A stretch of DNA of 64,000 nucleotides. Origin: Fistulifera solaris. Taxonomy: Eukaryota > Bacillariophyta > Bacillariophyceae > Naviculales > Stauroneidaceae. A program made the position numbers and the translations under genes. Within the stretch, counting starts at the first letter, position 1, and each line of letters begins with the position of its first letter. The stretch is taken from the NCBI GenBank assembly GCA_030295235.1, contig AP026180.1:62001-126000 (forward strand), read 5' to 3'. The notes below the pieces were generated by a model. The model made no database searches. It was not told where the DNA came from and saw only the letters and a program-made list of their open reading frames with translations. This document shows, piece after piece, positions 13,639 through 22,890 of this stretch.

Positions 13639-14567
13639 GATTGTGACAAGGAGGAGAGGAGATCGAAAGGAAAAGAAGAAGAGTCAAAGAGAGCGACGAC
13701 GGATGATTGATTCTTCCGCAGCAGACGGGCAATGCGGCGCGAGATGGCATTGGTGAAAGAGGCAATCTGCGCAGCAAACTCGAGCGAGAGAAAAGAAAGG
13801 GTTCTGTTCTTTGTTTTGTTCTTCACGGGAACTCTTTTCCGAACGACGACCTCGCGCCAAATGCAGTCACGGATGCGGACGGTTCGGACCACGTCTGAAC
13901 CGCATCGAGCGCCCGCTGTCTCGTTGATGCTCCACAAGGTGTGTTGTGTTGATGGCTTTTCAATTTTCCATTCGTCCTGCAGTTGAACCCTTCCTATATT
14001 CTACTTTAGAATTGTTCGCCATGCAAAATTACGGAGCACCGGTAAGCTTTCGCTGACACTAGTTGGTGTGTGCCTCGCACGACGCATACCAGGTAGCGCA
14101 AATTTTTGTTCATAACGCCGCATCAACCGAAACTATTTGAATACATAAACCAAGCTATATAACTGAGGCAGCTACACTTGCGCTGTGGTCGTCGATATAA
14201 ATAGTTGTTGCGTTTTTGTCGCATGTCATGGTCGACGCGATGAGATGATGATGATGATCGAGACAAGGAAAATCAAGGAAATAAGATCGAGAGGCTTACC
14301 TGGTAGGACCGCTGTGACATCAGAAACTTCGGTGCGAATGAATTTTCGGTTGAGAATGAGGTGCGTCGACGGGAAAATGTTTCGACGATGAATTCAAAGG
14401 AAGTGATGAGGCGATATTGATGCAAATAGAAGCCTTTGTAAGCTTATTGTAAGAAGCGATAAGAATTATAAGATGTTGTTGTGGTGATTTCACGTTTCCA
14501 CAAAATCTGGCCTAGTGGTGTTTTCACATACTCAGAAAATCTGGAGGATCGCTGTAATCACTTTTCG
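13639..14567. other. Intergenic region
   Basis: Upstream of the ATP-grasp/SET gene. No supported gene. A short ATG frame followed by a good donor (CCGGTAAGC at about 14039) could be a 5' exon, but I found no partner exon. Tandem repeats begin at about 14568. Confidence 0.45.
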
Positions 14568-15235
14568 ATTCATAACTCTTGACTGAAACTCAGTCGTGTT
14601 CTTCATAAACTATCATTTTGGGTCTATAGTAAATACGGAAGACAACTTTTCGCAAGACTCTGGGACTTAAACGTGTATGTAAACGCTTCTAAAGACTATG
14701 TCATTGCAGTGAAGACAATGGAACTCCAAATATTTTGCTCAACGAACGAGTTGTAGGCAGCATTGTCGGTCGAAGAATATTCATTCATGACTGAAAGGCA
14801 GTCGTGGCGAAAACGGACATCACTTTGGTCCATAGTAAATACGGAATACAAAGTTTCGCAAGACTCTTCGACGTAATATACATAAACGCGTTACGTAAAC
14901 GCTGCTAAAGAGTAAGTCATTGCAGCAACGACAATGGAGTCCAAGATATTTTGCTCAACAAACGACTTGTACCTGGTAGCTGGTAGGCAGCATTGTCGTT
15001 CGAAAGAATATTCATTCATGACTGAAGTGCAGTCGTGGCGAAAAACGGACAACACTTTGGTCAAAAGTAAATACGGAATACAACGTTTCGAAAGACTCTT
15101 CGACGTAAGATACATAAATGTGTTATGTAAACGCTGCTAAAGCCTATTTCATTGCAACAACGACAATATAGCTCAACAGAGTTTGGTGAACGAACAAGTT
15201 GTAGGCAGCATTGTCGATTGTCAATTGACGTCACA
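14568..15235. repeat. Tandem repeat, about 231-bp unit, three imperfect copies (family A)
   Basis: Copies begin at about 14568, 14785 and 15016. Each contains TCATGACTG, a CAGTCGTGG block, AGTAAATACGGA, AAGACTCTTCGACGTAA, GTAAACGCTGCTAAAG and GTAGGCAGCATTGTCG. A dispersed relative lies at 38596-38808. Each copy opens with the inverted repeat GACTG-N5-CAGTC. The array ends about 240 bp upstream of the deaminase start. Confidence 0.85.
15226..15233. promoter_or_regulatory. CRE palindrome TGACGTCA upstream of the cytidine deaminase
   Basis: Perfect 8-bp CRE about 240 bp before the start codon, at the end of the tandem repeat array. It is one of four in the window, all non-coding. Confidence 0.35.
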
Positions 15236-15472
15236 CTTTCGATTATAGTAGATGAAGTTGTACTTACCAGTAAGTTATAGAATCAGACGGAAATTCTGGA
15301 GTTGAGAGCGAAGTAATTCGAAGGAAGATGATAATGACGATGTGATGATGAGAAGTTGATGCATATAATTGCAATCGACTGATATTACTGTTGTTGTATA
15401 CAACAATCAATCCCTCTCTCTTGCTTATCAAACTTTTTTTGGCTTCCGAAGCTTATCGTCAATCGTCACAGA

Positions 15473-16500
15473 ATGAATTCGTCTTCTACATCTTCGTCAT
15501 CATCTTCGACTCCTCTGCTGATTTCATCCGCTCTTTTGCCTTCTCTTGTCTCTTCGCATGGCGATCGCCCAAGAATGACAGTAACGACGACTACACACTG
15601 TTGAGAAAGGCTCATTCACTTCGATTGAGTCTCAGTAAACCACCTCTCAGTCAATTCCGCGTCGTCGCCATCTTGGTAACGGAACGAAAGGAACTCATTT
15701 TTGGAACCAACGTGGAATCGTACGGCAGTTTGACCAACACGCTCTGTGCCGAACGAGCGGCATGTTCGCAATACATCTTACAATACCCCGATCAGGAGAC
15801 ACGCCCCTTCATTACGACCATTTACATTGTGTCCGACGCCGATGTCCCCATTTCACCGGGGTGTTTGTGTCGTGAATTTTTGTCGGGACAAAATCTGAGT
15901 GCATCCCAAACGAGAATTGTCATGCAATCGGCGGATTCTTCTTCCAAACCGTGGGTGAGTTGTCTGCAGGAATTATTCCCTCGACCGTCTCTTTACAATC
16001 GATTGAATATTCAGCAGCAGCTCGAACTCGGAACCGTTTTGTCGTCGCAACAACCATTCTCGGGTCAATCGGTGGGGAGCTTGTCGCAGCAAGATATATT
16101 GAACTTATGGAATACCGCGTGGCAGGCTGCGAAAAGTGATGTACGTGACAAAGTCTTTCCGATGCACTATGGTGCTGCCGCACTCATTAAAGTCGATGAC
16201 GGAATTCATCGTTTGGTGAGTGCGTGTGCCTTAAAGGCCGTCGAGTACGGGTCCAGTCAAGATGCTTTGTGTCAGTTGTGGACTCTGGTATCAAAACAAC
16301 TGGAGCAGATCACGGCGGTGATCCTGGTCGATCAATTTGGTTTATTGCATACCCCCGCCGCTGTGGCGCGGTCGATTTGGGCCGAGTATGGAGGTGGAAG
16401 CGTGCCCATTATTCTGTACAAGTACGACAACACGCCCAAGGCTGAACTGGAAGCTGTTCCGATGGATTCTTTGGCGCCGTATGTGCCCAAAATTTGGTAA
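15473..16500 (+). CDS. Two-domain cytidine deaminase-like protein (one-base break at 15568-15570)
   Basis: Pyrimidine-salvage type deaminase fold. The start ATG 15473 gives a Ser/Thr-rich leader. Reading the CCC at 15568-15570 as CCCC continues into DDYTLLRKAHSLR and the catalytic domain, 342 residues in all. The active-site block is NVESYGSLTNTLCAERAA, with a CAE in place of HAE as in tetrameric and plant enzymes. The second zinc motif reads ISPGCLCREFL where the family has SPCGxCRQFL, so the first zinc cysteine appears shifted by one. The C-terminal half (YGAAALI, KAVEYGSSQDALCQLW, ITAVILVD) resembles the degenerate second domain of E. coli-type dimeric enzymes. Deaminase ancestry is clear; activity is uncertain because of the altered zinc motif. 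Confidence 0.8.
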
Positions 16501-16660
16501 TATTCGAACGATGAGATTGTGATTTGCCAATCATCTGCAATTAGTACCGTTGTGGATAGCGAATACATTAGCTATCACAAGTAAAAAAGAGGATGTGATA
16601 GCTGTAAACATATCTAGCATGAAGGTTCAAAAAAGGCGGTGAATAAAAACCTCTTTTCCG

Positions 16661-17107
16661 TTAAGCGCTAGACTTTCCTTGAGACACAACTGGGAAGAAT
16701 TGCAGTAACGACATTTGCCGTGCTTCCGAGGCTTTCTTCATTTCCCTGCGTTTTCTCAATTCTTCTAGTTTTGTGAGTCTGGTCATAACGTGCTTCCCAT
16801 GGAACGTCTCCATGTGATTAATCACGTGTGAATGATCATTTATGTGGAAGGGCACAAACTCACGGCACATCGTACAATACGCGCACTTGGCATCTTTGGC
16901 CTTGACATTATAGTAATCCCGATCCCCGCGAGCTTTGACTACAAGATGCATGAAATCCCAATACGGGTCGGACGATCGAGCGTAGTAAGGGCAAATGATG
17001 TCCGGACGGCCGACTTCCGTCGATAGGTCGGACATTTCGTCGAATTGAGTATTCCGAATGATCATCTTCGGTAACTCTGTTTCGGATGATGATTCTTTAA
17101 TGAGCAT
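16661..17107 (-). CDS. Small zinc-finger protein with a C-terminal PIP-box-like motif
   Basis: A 148-residue single-exon protein I cannot assign to a named family. Residues about 80-115 hold a Cys/His cluster (CAYCTMCREFVPF, then HSHVINHMETFH), reminiscent of BED-type or C2H2 fingers. A basic helix follows (KLEELRKRREMKKASEARQ). The C-terminus QMSLLQFFPV matches the PCNA-interacting peptide consensus Q-x-x-L-x-x-F-F exactly, preceded by basic residues as is usual. Start ATG 17107 is the first Met that gives a protein-like N-terminus. Together these suggest a nuclear DNA-binding protein recruited to replication or repair forks; this is inference from motifs. Confidence 0.65.
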   Translation of the reverse strand: MLIKESSSETELPKMIIRNTQFDEMSDLSTEVGRPDIICPYYARSSDPYWDFMHLVVKARGDRDYYNVKAKDAKCAYCTMCREFVPFHINDHSHVINHMETFHGKHVMTRLTKLEELRKRREMKKASEARQMSLLQFFPVVSQGKSSA

Positions 17108-17351
17108 TTTCAAAGAAGGGAGAATGGAGGAGAATGTGTGTTGGTAGCAGATACAATCAGAGATTCGTGAGAATAAATAGTGTAGATGAACGAGAAATGG
17201 TTTGAAAAAATGACGAGAATGTGCATGGCGGAAGACTCCTCTCTCCCGCCTTGGCGCGTTGATCGCCGGTCGGGTCTCATACACACGCAAGCATTGCCAC
17301 ATACCCAGAAAATCTGTGCAGTCCGAAAAAGTGTTCTTTTCGTTTTGGCAT

Positions 17352-17396
17352 GGGGTGTGGGTGTGGGGTGTGTGTGTGGGGTGTGGGGTGTGGGGG
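17352..17396 (+). repeat. GT/G-rich microsatellite with G-quadruplex potential
   Basis: Six runs of three to five G separated by short TGT spacers, about 245 bp upstream of the zinc-finger start. The G-rich strand is the template strand for that gene. Confidence 0.7.
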
Positions 17397-17521
17397 AAGG
17401 ATTTCAAAGATCGAATCATCGACAAAATATCGATTTTGTATAGGAAAAAGAGAATAAATGACTCTTGGCGGGTAAACCGCAGGCGGCTAGTTACAATAAT
17501 AGATCCAAAGCTAATCATGCT

Positions 17522-17640
17522 CTAATTGCGATTGCAGCCGGCAATGTCTTTTTCGAGTCCTGACCTTCATGTTTTACTATGATCCAAACAGTGGATTTTA
17601 CCAATCCATGACTGGATATCAGTCATGAGACTGCCTCAAT
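17522..17640 (+). repeat. Direct repeat, copy 1
   Basis: Shares AATTGCGATTGCAGCCGGCA, TTTTTCGAGTCCTGACCTTC and the tail GACTGGATATCAGTCATG with copy 2 (17760-17880). Contains a perfect inverted repeat CATGACTG-N5-CAGTCATG at 17607-17627. Confidence 0.85.
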
Positions 17641-17759
17641 CCTCAATCCTTTTGTCCATGCAGCTTGCAGCGCGAATTTTTTGTTCACTTCGCGTTTGTT
17701 CGCAGTCTCATTATAACAATGGATTAAAAGATTAATACGCTCTCACCTTGGAATTTCGC

Positions 17760-17880
17760 GCAATTGCGATTGCAGCCGGCAATGTCTTTTTCGAGTCCTG
17801 ACCTTCATGTTTTTACTATCATTCAAACAGTTGGTTCTCCCAATCCGCGACTGGATTTCAGTCATGTTACTGCATCAAAG
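17760..17880 (+). repeat. Direct repeat, copy 2
   Basis: Second copy of the block at 17522-17640, 238 bp downstream, about 90 percent alike by eye. It contains GACTG-N5-CAGTC at 17849-17863. Confidence 0.85.
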
Positions 17881-18241
17881 GCTCGATCTTTGAAAAATAG
17901 CTAGACTTCTTGCGTACCTTGGTATTGGTATTGTCTCAAAAAAATAAGGCCACATCATTCTCTCTTACTATCGGATCGGTAATTGACTCGACTCTCACTT
18001 TTCTGCCGTCACATACCAGGTAGGCGTCAGCAACAGTCGGTACTTGTAGCTGGTCGTGCGAAGGACGTACCAGCTCAAACGATACGCGAAAAGCACATAA
18101 AAAAATAAGACGGAGAATAATAAAAAACAAAACAAAAACAAAAGTACTCCGTAGAATGAGGCATTCAACCATCAAGCCATGAATCCAGCTGAATTATAAA
18201 GTAACAAAAATAGGATCGATCAACGAGAGAGACGGCAAAGT

Positions 18242-19647
18242 ATGTTCCCGCCAACGGCACTACGATGTTCCGTTCGAATCATCACATCACGGGCCGGTCG
18301 AAAGCTGCACGGGCGCCATCGTTCGACCGTTCCGGCTCCTCGTCCCGAAGCGTCCCTTTCCACACCACGAATTGATTTGCAAGTAGCCGCCAAAATTGAA
18401 GGAGAAGAATCCCAGATTGTGACTGTCGAATTACGAAAAGGTGAAAAGCTACGGGCGGAGTCGGCGTCGATGATTTATATGACGGAAGGTACGAACGAAC
18501 GAACCGTCGTCGTCGTTTCATGAAACCTTGGCGTGATTTTCTTACAGTGTTGTGTTTGCTGCATCCAGGCGTGGATATGGATACAAACTTGGGAGAAGGT
18601 GGAGCATTTAGTCGATGGATGACGGGGCAAAATGTATTTCTTACCGACTTTGTTTACAATGGAGAGAGCAAAGGGACAGTGGCGCTCGGAACCGACTTTC
18701 CTTCCAAAATAATACGACTTTCACTGGACGATTTACCGGAAAATACACTCATCTGTCAGCGGGGCGCGTATTTGGCGAGTAATCCGGGTGTGGCGATTGA
18801 AATGGAATTCGCGAAAAGTCTGAAAGCTGGTTTCTTTGGTGGCCAGGGGTTCATATTACAAAAATTATCCGGAGAGGGAGACGTGCTAGTCAAAGGAGGT
18901 GGAACGGTTATTATTCAAGATTTAAAGCCAGGAGAGACACTTCGGGTGTCATCTGGTAGTATTGTAGCTTTTGAAAGGACGATCGAGTATGATGTACAAA
19001 TGATGCCGGGGATTAAGAATGTCATGTTTGGAGGTGAAGGGCTCTTTATCACCTCATTGAAAGGCCCTGGTCGAGTATGGCTTCAGGGTATGCCACCGGA
19101 TCGAATGATTGCCGAAATTGCTAGACGAGTTCCGTCGGGTGGTCCGGGGATTGGTATTCCTATTGGAGTGGGAGGAGGAAGCAGCAGTACGGAAGATGCT
19201 GGTGATGCTTCGCCCGGCGATGACAGTGCCGCAGATGCTGTAGCAGCCGCCGATGCTTCGATTCAGTCGGAACGAATGGCTACCGTTGCTACGAGTGGAC
19301 AGTCAGGAGATCCAGATTCACCTTCTAGCTTGTTTGGAGATGCTGCCCCTGATGAGACTGTCGCGAAACCAATGGAGAGCGACACCGATACATTTGCTAC
19401 GGACAATTCGTTCTCAACGTCTTCTACCGAACCAACCTTCAGCGATTCTGATTTTGCTTCGACGGAATATAACGAACCAACCTTTGATGAGGTAGAGATG
19501 AAGGAGGGTGATTTCGCGAATGACGACTTTTCTAGCTTTGAAGAGGGGACGAGCACTGAAGGGCTGGCAGACACTGTATCCGAAGAAAGTGGATCGAGCA
19601 TTCTAGGCACTCTTTGGGATCTTTTCATGGGCGGCCGCGATGATTAG
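18242..19647 (+). CDS. AIM24 / TIGR00266-family protein with an acidic C-terminal tail
   Basis: Exons are 18242-18488 and 18569-19647; the donor GGTACGAAC and acceptor ATCCAG preserve the frame and give 441 residues. The leader is rich in Arg and Ser with few acidic residues, as in mitochondrial presequences. The core has the family's landmarks: KLRAESASMIYMTEGVDMD, FLTDFVYNGESKGTVALG, FPSKIIRLSLDD, CQRGAYLASNPGVAIEME, FGGQGFILQKLSGEGDVLV and NVMFGGEGLFITSLKGPG. Yeast AIM24 is a mitochondrial inner-membrane protein affecting MICOS and respiration; the bacterial relatives are of unknown function. About 150 residues at the C-terminus are Ser/Asp/Glu-rich and low complexity, unlike yeast AIM24. 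No frame break is seen. Confidence 0.82.
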
Positions 19648-19694
19648 TTTGTTAGCAACAAGGCAATTATGAAAAAAACTGTAAATACTCAATT

Positions 19695-20857
19695 CTATTG
19701 AATAATTAACGTCTTGTGTTCCCACCCGTACAGAGCCTTGTGATTATCGAAGAGTTCCTGCATGGCAGCAATGAGTTTGTCTTGATACTTTTGAATGAGT
19801 TCGGGGGATGGATCGTCGCATTTTTCTGTCGGAATGGCTTTTCCCTTGACGCCAAAGATAGGTACACGGTACGGAATCGGTAAATAGTAACGACCATAAA
19901 TGAGAATAATGGCAAACCCGAGCTTCCGACTAAGATTTTCCACTCCACGAAACCACCAAGACAACAGAACCTGCGTATTGCCAAACACATAACAAGGAAC
20001 CAGATCAGCACCAGTCCGCAAGGCCAACTTAATAAGACCCACCCGTTCTTTCAACAAAATGACTTCTTCGTCTCCGTGCACAAAGACTTCGGCGACACCC
20101 CCGGTCGAAATCCCAATCGTGTACGGATATTGTTCGAGTTGTCGTTGCGCCGTATGTCGATCGGCATCGACGACACCGATACTGCGCAAGATTTGTTTGA
20201 ACAATGGAGGACGGAGGGCCGCACTACTGGCGAGTCCAATGAAATGATGACCGGACAGACTGGGCCACGCGAGCATACTCAAAATATTGCCGTATCTGTG
20301 CGCAGGGTGAATGGTGAGTCTACGTTGTGTGTGTGTCACAATATCGAGTCCACGAACTTCCGTATTACTTACGGAAAGACTCCATGGGGCGGTGCAACTA
20401 ATATTTGGGGCCGTGTGTTGGGATGGACGGCCACCGGATCGTGTGTCATGATAGAATCCTCGTACGCAAAGCGGAAGGAGAAATACTTGGCAATGAGATG
20501 CGCGAGTTGACTGTGCAATGTCGCCGGAACGAAGGCTTGCGGTAAAATTGCCAACGGCAGTAACGCCATCAGAAGGTACGCAAACGCGCGCGGAATACTC
20601 CCCACCACGAAATATCCCAACAAGGTCGTGACAATGGGGATAGTAATGGCACCATTGGGTACACCAAACGCTAGAAAAAGAACACAAATGACTTCTTCCC
20701 ACCATTTCATTGGTTCTACTTTCAAGACGTGTTCCTTGGTGACTTTTTCAATCGGAAGGGCGGCCGCTTGACGCTGTTCGGGGCTTTTAGAGAGAGCGAC
20801 TTTTTCGGCCAACGAAAGCCCGCAAAAGTCTAAAAAGCCAGCCTGCGATTTCTTCAT
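19695..20857 (-). CDS. DGAT2: Type-2 diacylglycerol acyltransferase (DGAT2/MOGAT family)
   Basis: Makes triacylglycerol by moving an acyl group from acyl-CoA to diacylglycerol in the ER membrane. Exons are 20857-20373 and 20295-19695, with donor CCGTAAGT and acceptor CGCACAG; 361 residues. An N-terminal hydrophobic hairpin (EEVICVLFLAFGVPNGAITIPIV and a second span) precedes the acyltransferase core. The catalytic motif reads APPHGVFPYGNIL, so the usual HPHG is PPHG. Further family blocks are IGVVDADRHTAQRQL, IGISTGGVAEVF, LLKERVGLIKLALRTGADLVPCYVFG and GRYYLPIPYRVPIFGVKGKAI. Diatoms carry several DGAT2 paralogues; which one this is cannot be told here. No frame break. Confidence 0.9.
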
Positions 20858-21366
20858 GGTCAAGAATGAATTAAAACGAAAACAATAGCGGCTATTTCTA
20901 TCCAAAATGCAGTCCAGGATCTTTAGAATCTTTACTTGGACGACTACGACTGCGAATATTATAATGCGGAACGCAAAAATCACACGACGACGACGATGAA
21001 CAAAGGAAGAAAAAACGGATCGCGAAACAACATCGCTAGTACGATGTGGTAGCACAAAACGTGCTAAATAATCTATACACATCGCACCAACACTCTTTAT
21101 TATGCCGTTGGTGTTTTGCGTTTAACCGAGCCATCTGTCGACGTCGGACAGACGCCAATGCCAGTGGTCGATCGTCGTCGTTGTTGCAAACACGTGCAAC
21201 ACAATGGCAATGCGCCTTTTCATTGTTGTTATTTGCTTGTGAACATTCGACGCCTTCCTTTCTTGTTTATTTGTTAAAGCACTGCTAGTTCGATAGCCTC
21301 ATTCAAACTATTTGATTCGTTTTTTTGTTCCACAGTCTATAATTGACCACAAAACAACGCAACAAA
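20858..21366. other. Divergent promoter region, DGAT2 / nucleotide-sugar transporter
   Basis: About 510 bp with no supported gene or repeat. Confidence 0.55.
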
Positions 21367-22770
21367 ATGAACCCCGTCAAAGTGATTACAGCGGGAGGAG
21401 CCGCCAATAATTCCTCCAAAACATCATCTCGCAAACCGCTCGCACAGACGGTACAAAATGAACTGGATTTTGCTACCAAACTGGAAATGGAACACCCGGA
21501 TGACGACTCAAACAACGATCCGCTTCATTCACGACACGCGGCGTATCACGATGATCCGCTCCAACACACATCATCATCCTCGCCCTATTCCGACAATCCT
21601 TCTCGGATGAAACAAGGACCGCCAGATCATCATCATCATCATCATTCTACACATTCCGAGATTTCCCACGATAAGTCTTCAAAACTGGATCTCATTTGGT
21701 TGATTGTCTGCTTCTTTGGGATCATGGCGTCCTTTGTTTGTTACGGTTTGTTGATGGAATACACAACATCGGGAGGCCGTGAATTGCACGAACTTTCCTT
21801 TCTGTTTGTCACATCGGCCCTCTATACCATCACGGCGGCCGCGGGTCGCTATGTCCGCGATGAAACACCAACGACGATACCTCCGGGACGATTTGCCGTC
21901 TTGGGTTTGACCAGTATGGGGAGTACCTTTTGTTCCGTCCGGTCGTTGCGGTACGTCCTTTGAAGCATTGCATCGTGCATGGTGTCGTCTTTCTCACCCC
22001 CAACTTTAGATACGTCATTTACCCCATTCAAGTGTTAGCCAAAAGTTGCAAACCGGTTCCTGTCATGTTAATGGGGACGTTGATGGGCAAACGGTATCCG
22101 TTACGGAAATACATCAATGTCGTCATGATCGTTCTCGGTGTCGCCATGTTCATGGGTGGTGGTGATTCCAAGCACAAAGGCAGCGGTGATTCCGACGCCT
22201 CGCCCCAACAAATGATTGGGATCGTCTTGCTGTTTATTTCGCTCTGTTTCGACGGAGGCACCGGCGCGTATGAAGACAAACTCATGAGCGTCCATTCCGT
22301 CCAACCCTTTGATCTCATGTACAATATTCAATTGGGAAAAACCATTCTCGCGGGCATTGGCTTGCTTGTCTTGAATCAATTGCACATTTTCATACAAATG
22401 GTGCAAGAAATGGGCTTTTGTTGGTGGCGCTCGGATTGAGTGGTGCCTTGGGCCAAGTCTTTATCTTTGTGACGATTGCCAATTTGGGGCACTGACGTGC
22501 AGTATTATTGGGTTGGCGCGGAAAGTCACGACGTTGGTGGCCAGTATTTACTTTTATGGTCACGCGTTGAATGCTGTACAATCCGCCGGCTTGTTTGTCA
22601 GCGTCGCCTCCATGGTCATGAACTTTTGGGGAAAGAAAAGCAAGAAAGAGGGTCACGGCGGTGAGAACAGTGGCGCGGTTCCGGAAGAAATGGAAAAGAT
22701 ATTGGCGGAGGAACACGATGACGAAGAAGAAGGAGGAGGAGGAGATGTAGAACTCCCAACACAGCGGTAA
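21367..22770 (+). CDS. SLC35B-type nucleotide-sugar transporter (two one-base breaks)
   Basis: Multi-pass Golgi/ER antiporter importing a nucleotide sugar, or PAPS, in exchange for a nucleotide monophosphate. Exon 1 is 21367-21950 and exon 2 22010-22770 (GTACGT donor, TTTAG acceptor). A cytosolic Ser/His-rich leader of about 100 residues with six consecutive His precedes the membrane domain. Family landmarks are LMEYTTSG, GSTFCSVRSLRYVIYPIQVLAKSCKP, MGTLMGKRYPLRKYINVVMI, CFDGGTGAYEDKL and, after correction, TCSIIGLARKVTTLVAS. The C-terminus is acidic after WGKKSKKE. The frame breaks at TTTT 22416-22419 and GGGG 22486-22489; one base more in each restores a 448-residue transporter. The sulfotransferase at 10711 would need PAPS, but I cannot say which substrate this carrier takes. 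Confidence 0.83.
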
Positions 22771-22890
22771 CAGACAATAGTTTAACGATATGCTATCAGA
22801 CACATGCAGGGAACGAATTGTAGGTCTAGTTTTAGTACGGAAGAAAGAGCATGCGACTATCAGTCATTCTATTTCTACGAGACACTAGCT

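Larger units (their letters stand above)
17108..18241. other. Divergent promoter region with repeats
   Basis: Lies between the zinc-finger gene (minus) and the AIM24-like gene (plus). It holds a G-rich tract and a duplicated block of about 115 bp (separate entries). No supported gene. Confidence 0.6.

Noticed and set aside
14021-14045. ATG plus donor as the first exon of the cytidine deaminase
   Set aside because: It would need an intron of more than 1.4 kb through the repeat array, far longer than others here, and a nearer ATG at 15473 works.
14568-15235. Tandem repeats as a CRISPR array
   Set aside because: Units are about 231 bp and similar throughout, without short identical repeats and unique spacers, and the genome is eukaryotic.
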